Source of the DNA: Littorina saxatilis
Lineage: Eukaryota > Mollusca > Gastropoda > Littorinimorpha > Littorinidae
Direction: 5' to 3'
Length of the DNA: 64,000 nt
Assembly (NCBI RefSeq): GCF_037325665.1
Contig: NC_090255.1
Location: 21,950,827-22,014,826 of the forward strand
Under the pieces are notes generated by a model. The model was not told the origin of the DNA, ran no database searches, and worked only from the letters and a program-made list of their open reading frames with translations. Below, one piece after another: positions 50,801 through 61,100 of the stretch. Every line of letters starts with the position of its first letter. Position 1 is the first letter of the stretch. Position numbers and translations under genes: made by a program.

Positions 50801-52050
50801 TGGTGGAGCGCTCCAGGAACAAGATCTGCTATGCTGAAATCATAATGCGGTGAGTACACACACAATGCAACTTTCCGGCGGCGTCATGGAGTTTTGGCGT
50901 AACTCGCTCTAGACAGCTTTTCAGGAGAAGCCAAAGCTGATTATTTTTATCATGAAACAGTGTTTATGTTTGTATCTGGTATTGATAGGGGCAGTGGCCA
51001 AGTTGATAAAACATCGGCTTCTTATTTGGAAAGTCGTGGGTTCGAATCCCGGCCATGCCTGGTGTGTTAAGGGTGGATATTTTTCCGATCTCCCAGGTCA
51101 ACATATGTGCAGACCTGATAGTGCATATCCCCCTTCATGTGTAAACGCAAGCACAACACCAAGTGCGCACGGAAAAAATCCTGTAATCCATGTCAAATGT
51201 TAAATCATGTATTGTTAATTGTATTTGAGAAAATATTTCTCATGGAGAATGATTTACTTAGTCTAAAGCACAAAAACATCAAAATCACCAAGAATCCAGT
51301 AACGCCAAAATTCCATGATGATGTCGATTTCCTAATTAGTTGACATTAAAGGTGCTTTCTTTGCTGTATAAACGATCATGTATGCCACCACATATTGGTC
51401 CAATGTCTTCCAGGGTTTTTGTTTATCTTATTGGCCGTGAGAATTTCCTCAAGGAAAGCCAGGCTGCTACCCTTTCTTTCTTTTTTAACCCTGCATGCGT
51501 GTATAATGCATATTTTCCAAGGTGTCATACTTTTGCTGTGACCTTGGGATTTTTATCGTGCACATGCGTGCACAGCTTGCCTCGTCTTCAGGGGATACAA
51601 CTCTCTTACAGCCAATAAAAACACAGTTATTTCTAGAATTTGTCATATCGCTGTACTCAACTGTTGAACATGAGTACTGGGGCCCGGTAGCTCAGTTGGT
51701 AGAGCACTGGACTTGTGATCGGAAGGTCGCAGGTTCGAATTCGGGCCGGGACGGACACGGGTCAACTTTATGTGCAGACCCAGAGACGGAAGCCATGTCC
51801 CACCCCCGTGTCATCACAATGGCACGTAAAAGACCTTGGTCATTCTGCCATAAGTGCAGGTGGCTGAATACACCTAAACACGCAGACACCTGGGTAGCGC
51901 GACTCCGTTGCTGCTAGCTTTCCACTGGGAGGAAGCGACCCGAATTTCCCAGCGATGGGACAATAAAGTAATGAAAATGAAAACAAGAGGCGAAGCCTTC
52001 AAGGCTCACGTAAGAAATCGACAAACAGTAACACAAACTCAATCACTCCG

Positions 52051-52149
<99 letters not shown>

Positions 52150-55100
52150 GCGGCATAGGTGACACTGTGCAAGAAAGCGAGACACTAGATCTAGATCTGA
52201 ATGGCCGATTTCGAAGAAAAAACTAGTCTCGGCCCGCTCAAAATAACAATGACCGAGACTTTCAGTAATTCCTTCGCGTGACGTCTAACCCTCTTACGTC
52301 ATAATGTGACGTCTTCAAATGTTGTGACGTCTTCAAATGTTAAAGTTTCTACCACAGACATACATACATACGCACGCACGCACGCACGCACGCACGCACA
52401 GACAGACAAAAGTTAGCATCGCATAGGCTACACTTACGTGAGCCAATGAAATGAATGTACTACAGTGCAACCCTCCTTTCAAGACACCCCCTCCCCCCCC
52501 CCCCCCCCCCCCCCATTTTAAGACTCCCTCCCTTTTAAGACCTGATTTGGGCGGGGATGTAGCTCAGTCGGTAGCGCGCTGGATTTGTATCCAGTGGGCC
52601 GCTGTCAGCGTGAGTTCGTCCCCACGTTCGGCGAGAGATTTATTTCTCAGAGTCAACTTTGTGTGCAGACTCTCCTCGGTGTCCGAACACCCCCCGTGTG
52701 TACACGCAAGCACAAGACCAAGTGCGCACGAAAAAGATCCTGTAATCCATGTCAGAGTTCGGTGGGTTATAGAAACACGAAAATACCCAGCATGTTTCCT
52801 CCGAAAGCGGCGCATGGCTGCCTAAATGGCGGGGTAAAAACGGTCATACACGTAAAAGCCGTGGGAGTTTCAGCCCATGAACGAACAAACAAACAAGACC
52901 TGATTTTATCAGATTTTTGAAGGTTGTCCAAGGGGGCTCCACTGTACACCTCACGTGTTCTCTCAATGCCTGTGTATTTTGCAGAGAACCTCTCAAGGTG
53001 ATGCTCTTTGACACACATGGGAAGGACGATGTCAACATCAACGAGGAAATCGCGCAGAAACTTGCCAGCGAAGGTCACACCCTTGACTTGACCCCTTTCA
53101 CGCCTATCACCGACAACACCTCGGAGTCCAGCCGAGGGTCAAGCCCGCGGCCCCCGTCCAATCCCCCCTCTCAACCTGACGTCGATGCCTTGCAGTCGGC
53201 TACCAGAGGCTTGAACCTTGACAAAGACAGTCCCCCGACAAGCGCAAAAACCGCTGTGAACTCAAACATTTCCCAAGATTCCACTCAGCAGGAAGGCGGC
53301 GCTCGACCAAAGACTGAACAGAACGTGAAGGTGAAGACTGACGCTTCTAAACCTGTTGGTGCTTCGCAGCCATCTGATTTAGATATGGCTGCTTCCCTGG
53401 GAGTTGTGTCCCCTGGTGCGGGTGCGGCCTCCCAGTTTAATGACAGTCTATGCGTGGCGTATCACACCTGGCCCTTGCCATCCTACGTGTCTCAGCCGGA
53501 GGTGGGACAGTTCTTTGACGTCTATGTGCAGTCGGTGTCGGATCCGTCCAACTTTGTGGTGAGTTTGGATTGGTGTTAGTTTTTGTTGGCTTTCATGCCT
53601 TTGGTGTGTGTGGGAGAGAGAGAGAGCAAGTGAGTGTTTGTGTGTCTGTCTGTCTGTGTGTGTTTGTGTGCATAATGCATGTGTGTGTGTGTGTGTGAGA
53701 GAGAGCGAGCAAATGTGTGTTTGTGTGCATACTGTTTATGTGTGTGTGGTAGACAGTGAAAGTGTGTGTGTTAGAGAGACAGAACAAACAAATGTGAGTG
53801 TTTGTATGCATAATGTGTGTGTGAGAGAGCTAGCAAATGTTTGTGTCCATAATGTTTGTGTGTGAGTGTGTGTATGATAGACAGACTCTGTGGTGGTGTA
53901 TGTGTGTCTGTCTGTGTGTATGTGTAGAGCAATTGAGAGAAAACTACTTGACCAATCTTCGTAGTTCCTGCAAATGATATTCCCCGACATTTTTTTTATA
54001 CATGTCATGGTGACGTCATATCTGGCTTTTTGTGAAAGTTGAAGCGGCAGTCACACAGTGACACACACACCACCACCCTTGTCTCAATTCCCCCGTCTAT
54101 GTTAAAACATTTTTAGTCAAAACTTGACAATGTAAAAAAAAAAACCACGTTTTTTGAGCCAGATCACAGGGCTACCCACTGCATTAATTCATTATATATT
54201 TCATCATCTCTTCATGCCTTTTTGTTCATAAACCCTTCTTTAATTTTTGTAAAAATACCTCCTTTTTACATTTAGTCAAGTTTTGACTAAATGTTTTAAC
54301 GTAGAGGGGGGGATCGAGACGAGGGTGTGGTGTATGTGTGTGTGTGTGTGCGTGTGTGTGTGTGTGTAGAGCGATTGAGAGTAAACTACTGGACCGATCT
54401 TTATGAAATTTGACATGAGAGTTCCTGGGTATGATATCCCCGGACGTTTTTTTCATTTTTTCGATAAATGTCTTTGATGACGTCATATCCGGCTTTTTGT
54501 AAAAGTTGAGGCGGCACTGTCACACCCTCAATTTTCAATCAAATTGATTGAAATTTTGGCCAAGCAATCTTCGACGAAGGCCGGGGTTTGGTATTGCATT
54601 TCAGCTTGGTGGCTTAAAAATTAATTAATGACTTTGGTCATTAAAAATCTGAAAATTGTAATTAAAATTATTTTTTTATAAAATGATCCAAATTTACGTT
54701 CATCTTATTCTTCATCATTTTCTGATTCCAAAAACATATAAATATGTTATATTCGGATTAAAAACAAGCTCTGAAAATTAAACATATAAAATTTATTATC
54801 AAATTCAAATTTCCGGAATCGATTTCATCTTATTCCTTGTCGGTTCCTGATTCCAAAAACATATAGATATGATATGTTTGGATTAAAAACACGCTCAGAA
54901 AGTTAAAACGAAGAGAGGTACAGAAAAGCGTGCTATCCTTCTCAGCGCAACTACTACCCCGCTCTTCTTGTCAATTTCACTGCCTTTGTCACGAGCGGTG
55001 GACTGACGATGCTACGAGTATACGGTCTTTCTGAAAAGTTGCATTGCGTTCAGTTTCATTCTGTGAGTTCGAGGGGGGTGGGGGGGGGGGGGGTAGGTAG

Positions 55101-58100
55101 GCAGGCATAATGGGCAGGTATTTTTATCAAGAGGAGGTCGCCAGGGCAAGTTTGACTGTACTTAGGTTTAACACTTTCTACCCCACCTATGTTGACTAAG
55201 TTTTTTTCAGCCGAGACCAACTCACTCAGAATTGTAGTAACTGTGCAGTAACTGTGTATCAACACGCTGGAATGCAAGCGTTAGATGGACGTTACAGGAA
55301 GCGACTGAAGCTAACAGTCTGAGCGGATATATCCGTACCTGGTCAGATAGAGCCATATAATGATCTTTCTGTCAACCAGTTGATTAAAAAGTCAGTCGAT
55401 CTTGTCAAATTTGATTTGGTCAGTGACTGCTGTTGTTGGTCAAGCGAGATGTGTAGCGACGGTCAGTGAACTAGTGCGGTACGTGACACCAATCAGTCTT
55501 GTCCGATTTTACTTGGTCTGTGACTGCTGTTGTTGGTCAAGCGAGATGTGTAGCGACGGTCAGTGAACGGTCAGTGAACTAGTGCGGTACGTGACACCAA
55601 TCAGTCTTGTCCGATTTTACTTGGTCTGTGACTGACTGCTGTGGTTGATCAACACCCAATTAACTAGTCCCTGATCGATTCATTTGCACTATTTGTCGAA
55701 TCAGGTGGTCAATGCGCTGGTATTAGTGACAGTCTGCAAAGCTGAATTAGGTCAATACAGAAAGAAAGCATGCAGGTTATTTGACAGGTATGCTAAAACC
55801 TAGACTTTTTAAGTCCACCTATCTGTATCAGGCTATTGACTCCGCCAAAGTCATTTCTTCACAAGCCTGCAAACAAAACTTGTTGTTAAAATAACATTAC
55901 CAACCGACCTACCAACCAACCATTTAGAAACAAGAAGAATAAGCAAAACCAACACATGCACTGATGCAGAGTTAGTATGATATTGGGGTGGTCGTGGGAG
56001 GACTTACGTACAAAGTTTACTTACTGCCCGTTATGCCGGTTGGCATGTAGCTGGGCAGCAGGGGTGGGATGAGGGGTAAGGATATGATTCTGCTTTTTAT
56101 ATTTAGTCAAGTTTTGACTAAATATTTTAACATCGAGGGGGAATCGAAACGAGGGTCGTGGTGTATGTGCGTGTGTCTGTGTGTGTGTGTAGAGCGATTC
56201 AGACTAAACTACTGGACCGATCTTTATGAAATTTGACATGAGAGTTCCTGGGTATGAAATCCCCGAACGTTTTTTTCATTTTTTTGATAAATGTCTTTGA
56301 TGACGTCATATCCGGCTTTTCGTGAAAGTTGAGGCGGCACTGTCACGCCCTCATTTTTCAACCAAATTGGTTAAAATTTTGGTCAAGTAATCTTCAACAA
56401 AGCCCGGACTTCGGTATTGCATTTCAGCTTGGTGGCTTAAAAATTAATTTATGACTTTGGTCATTAAAATCTGAAAATTGTAAAAAAAAATTAAAATTTA
56501 TAAAACGATCAAAATTTACGTTTATCTTAATCTCCATCATTTGCTGATTCCAAAAACATATAAATATGTTATATTCGGATTAAAAACAACCTCTGAAAAT
56601 TAAATATATAAAAATTATTATCAAATTTTTTTTTTCGAAATCAATTTAAAAACACTTTCATCTTATTCCTTGTCGGTTCCTGATTCCAAAAACATATACA
56701 TATGATATGTTTGGATTAAAAACACGCTCAGAAAGTTAAAACGAAGAGAGGTACAGAAAAGCGTGCTATCCTTCTCAGCGCAAGTACTACCCCGCTCTTC
56801 TTGTCAATTTCACTGCCTTTGCCGTGCGCGGCGGACTGACGATGCTACGGTCTTGCTGCATTGCATTGCGTTCAGTTTCATTCTGTGAGTTCGACAGCTA
56901 CTTGACTAAATATTGTATTTTCGCCTTACGCGACTTGTTAAAATGTAATATTAGCTGTTTTTAGTCACAGGTCATTGAACTTCATTTCCATCCTAAAAAG
57001 GAATGGGGGAACAAAGTGTGTACAGGGGAACCCCTCCCCCCCCCCCCCCCTTAAGACCTCCACAAATCTGAGAAAATCTGGTCTAGCACCCCCCGCGGGT
57101 TAGGGGGAAGAATTTACCCAATGCTCCCCAGCATGTCGTAAGAGGCAACTAACGGATTCTGTTTCTCCTTTTACCCTTGTTAAGTGTTTCTTGTATAGAA
57201 TATATATATATAGTCAATTTTTGTAAAGATTTTAGTCAAGCAGTATGTAAGAAATGTTAAGTCCTTTGTACTGGAAACTTGCATTCTCCCAGTAAGGTCA
57301 TACAGCAGTCCCTGCAATGTACGGCCCCCGGCGTGAGCGGACACCTGACATGTACGGACACATTTGCTCGGCACGAGTGTTTTCCTTCTATATTTGCCCC
57401 CCTTAAACGGACACCTGCAAAACGTGGACGCGGACACTCATTTTCGGTCCCAACAGCAGGTCATACCTCCAATGTACGGACAGACCATCCTCAAATTTTC
57501 ACCACAACAAAATCGATAACAGAGCAGGCCGGCTCTTGGTACAAAGATCACAGCCGCAATGGCGTGATGACAGTCACTGATAACTTGAGTGCACGTGTAC
57601 CCACCAGGGGGGGGGGGGGGGGTAGTTTTGGTCAGGAGTGGAGTACATGCGAAGATGCCAACATGAAACTGCACTGAGCTCTGAGTGAACAGTGCAGCTG
57701 GCCTCTCTGGCCACAGCCCCCAACAGTATATGGCTAGATGGAGTGAGAGAGAGGGAGGGGTAGCTAGCTAAACTCTGTGGGTGTCCGGTGTCACTGCATG
57801 TCAGCAGGAAGAGCATTGGAGAGAAATAGAGAGGTGTACTCTTCCACACAATTTCCAAGCATCAGTTGTCACCGCTTGGGGTAGGCATTAGTGAGGGAGA
57901 GTGGGAGCTGTGTTATGTACAGTGTATTTCCGACTGAAGAGTGAAAAGTCACTGCCATGCCACATGATCGGCATGCAGTCAATAAAGCCAGACAAGAAAA
58001 AAATAAATTACATGATTATGACATGCAGCTCTATCTGCTGCTTTTTATTCAAACTGGTTTTCAAGCTTATTCTTGCAAAACATCTGCACACGCTCCTCTG

Positions 58101-61100
58101 TGCTGTGTTTGTGTGGCTGCTTTCGTATGTCAGTGCATGGTGAGTGTGTTCACTGCCTTGAGGATTTATTTTATCTCTTCTTTTTAACACTTTTCATACA
58201 AATCATTTTTACAGAACGTTTAAAGAAGTATTAGGAGTTTATTGTTATTGTTTAGTAGCACAAGAAGTGATTAGCATAGACTCAATTCTTTTCTTCTTTA
58301 TTTGGTGTTTAACGTCGTTTTCAACCAGGAAGGTTATATCGCGACGGGGGAAAGGGGGGAGATGGGATAGGGGAAAGGGGGGAGATGGGATAGAGCCACT
58401 TGTTAAGTGTTTCTTGTTCACAAAAGCACTAATCAAAAAATTGCTCCAGGGGCTTGCAACGTAGTACAATATATGACCTCACTGGGAGAATGCAAGTTTC
58501 CAGTACAAAGGACTAAACATTTCTTACATACTGCTTGACTAAAATCTTTACAAACATTGACTATATTCTATACAAGAACCACTTAACAAGGGTAAAAGGA
58601 GGAACAGAATCCGTTAGTCGCCTCTTACGACATGCGGGGTGCAGAGAAATAAGGATGTGGAAAAGACGACTTTTGGTAAGTGAAATAAAGGTGATGGATC
58701 CAGTCAGGTAGAAATAAGACAACAAGAAAAACATTGGAAAACTGCAGGGAATAGTAGGGAGAGTTTTCTTGGAAGGAAATATGGGTGACAGGACTGGTAA
58801 GGCAGAAATAAGACAAAAGAAGAGAAGTAAAGGGGTGGGATAGCTTGGTAAAAACACTCCCGCCATGTGAAGACTCAATCCTGTTGTTTGTGTGTCTCTG
58901 TGTGAGTGTATGGGGGAGGGGGTGGACACCTGCAATGTACGGACAGTTTTGCTATGGCCCAAGGGTGTCCGTTCATGAGAGGGACTGCTGTATATTGTAC
59001 TACGTTGCAAGCCCCTGGAGCAAATTTTTGATTAGTGCTTTTGTGAACAAGAAACAATTAACAAATGGCTCTATCCCATCTCCCCCCTTTCCCCGTCGCG
59101 ATATAACCTTGAACGGTTGAAAACGACGTTGAACACCAAATAAAGAAAGAAAGAAAGATCTGGTCTTAAAAAGGAGGGAGTCTTAAAGCCCCATGCAGTA
59201 TGTTTCAAATGGTTTAAAAAACTATTTAAATCTTCAAATGAAAAAAAGCAGTTCTAACCTTGCGGAACATACTTGCGATAGCATTTAATAGCATGAAATG
59301 AAACCGTTCGTTTGCATTGCTATTTAGCTCGCGTAAACCACACACCAGATTTCGTGGTTTGTCTAACCCCTGAGCCATCGTGAACCCGTGTGATCCACTT
59401 TCCTTTTTTTCACAATTTAGTCGTCAGTTTGTGATTTCAATGCGACTGGCTGTATCTGCAATAGCACGTTATTGTGTACCTCTGATGAAACGCAACAAAC
59501 GGCTGCGAGTCACACGAAGTTGTCAGCGGCTGCTGGCTTAAAAAAAAGCGAGCGCTATGCAGAAAAATCGTCTGCTTTGAGAGACGACCTTTCGTGACCG
59601 CTGCTTCCAGCCTAATTCTTTTTTTTAAACTTTCAAAACTTCGAATTTTACTGATCTTGTCTTGATGAAAAAATAAATCTGTTATGATTTAAGAATGTTT
59701 GTATTACAAACTGTCAATTTATTATTTAGATTTTAAAAGTTAGTTCTAGCGCCAAAACGAGGGGCTTGCTTGTAGATCAGACGGTCCACGAAAATAAATT
59801 CTTTGAAAATGTCTCACTCTCGACGGAAAGCAGCCAGGATGTTCCCGTTCGGTGAGTGTTCAAATGGAAGGGTGTTTGTATTGTGTGTGAAAGCCTGACA
59901 GTATATGTGATGGTTTACGGGAGGCTTACTGTGCCTTTAAACTGGTGGTAAATTTATGAAGAGAGAGGGAGTGTTTATTGTGGGGGGGGGGGAGGGGGGG
60001 GGGGTCTTAAAAGGGGGTTCCAGTGTAAGTGATGTTGCTGTGTGTTTCAGATTGTTCCGCACAACGTACTCGCCAAGCTGGAGAAAACTATGGAGCAGAT
60101 GAATGCTCAGTTTAACGCGGAATTGGTGAGTTGACGTTTGCTTTCTCTCCCTAGCTTTTCAGCTTTAAAGGTCGGTAGGCATTCCTTCTTGTGTATTAAT
60201 CATGTTCATCACCATAAGATGTGTTCAGGCGTTTACGCTGGATACTTCATCCTCCAATTAAAACCCTATGCCAACATTTAACGACCTGGCTTTACTTTTA
60301 GTGCATAGAGGGCGGTTTTTGTTGCATTAACTTTGTAAGTACAGTGGAACACACACATGCATACACACACCAACACACACACACATACACACATACACAC
60401 ACACACACATACACACACACACACCAACACACACACACACACACCAACACACACACCAACACACACACACACACACCAACACTCACACACACACCAACAC
60501 ACATACACAAACACACACACACCAACACACACACACACACACCAACACACACACACACCAACACACACACACACACACCAACACAAACACACACACACAC
60601 CAACACACAAACACACACACACACCAACACACACACACACCAACACCAGCACACACACTCACCAACACACACACTGACACCAACACACACACACCAGCAC
60701 ACACACACACACCAGCACACACACAAACACACACACACCAACACACACACACACCAACACACACACACCAGCATACACACAAACACACACACACCAATAC
60801 ACACACACACCAACACACACACCAACACACACATACCAACACACACACACCAACACACACACACCAACACACACACACCAACACACACCAACACACACAC
60901 ACACCATCAAGACCCCAGGATTTAAGACTCTCCCTTTCAAGACCCCAGGATTTAAGACTCTCCCTTTCAAGACGTTATTTTACTCAGATTTTCTGTTCAT
61001 ATTTATCATCATTTTAAGTCTCTCGATCTTCCCCATTTCTCTCACATTTTTTTGTGTCTTTAATTTAATTTTCTTCTGTATACTATGGTCAGTTCTGTTC

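Larger units (their letters stand above)
57085..59157 (+). mobile_element. SINE type 5, split by a TA-flanked DNA element
   Basis: Head CCCCGCGGGTTAGGGGGAAG, tail ACACCAAATAAAGAAAGAAA, 9-bp target duplication ATCTGGTCT (57076-57084, 59158-59166). The insertion at 57303-58990 divides it. Confidence 0.85.
57023..60025. mobile_element. CAGTGGAACCCC-family element, outer shell of a nested stack
   Basis: Left CAGGGGAACCCC after TA, right GGGGGTTCCAGTG before TA. About 250 bp of its own sequence is spread around two insertions: a type-5 SINE (57085-59157) and a TTAA-flanked element (59183-59940). It ends 25 bp before exon 22. Confidence 0.8.

Noticed and set aside
57279-59120. Several short frames of 60-149 codons on both strands
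   Set aside because: They lie in a nested stack of SINEs and DNA-element remnants and show no protein motif.
60298-60925. Long open frames of 100-200 codons on both strands
   Set aside because: They are translations of a CA-rich satellite (Thr/His or Val/Cys runs) with no other content.
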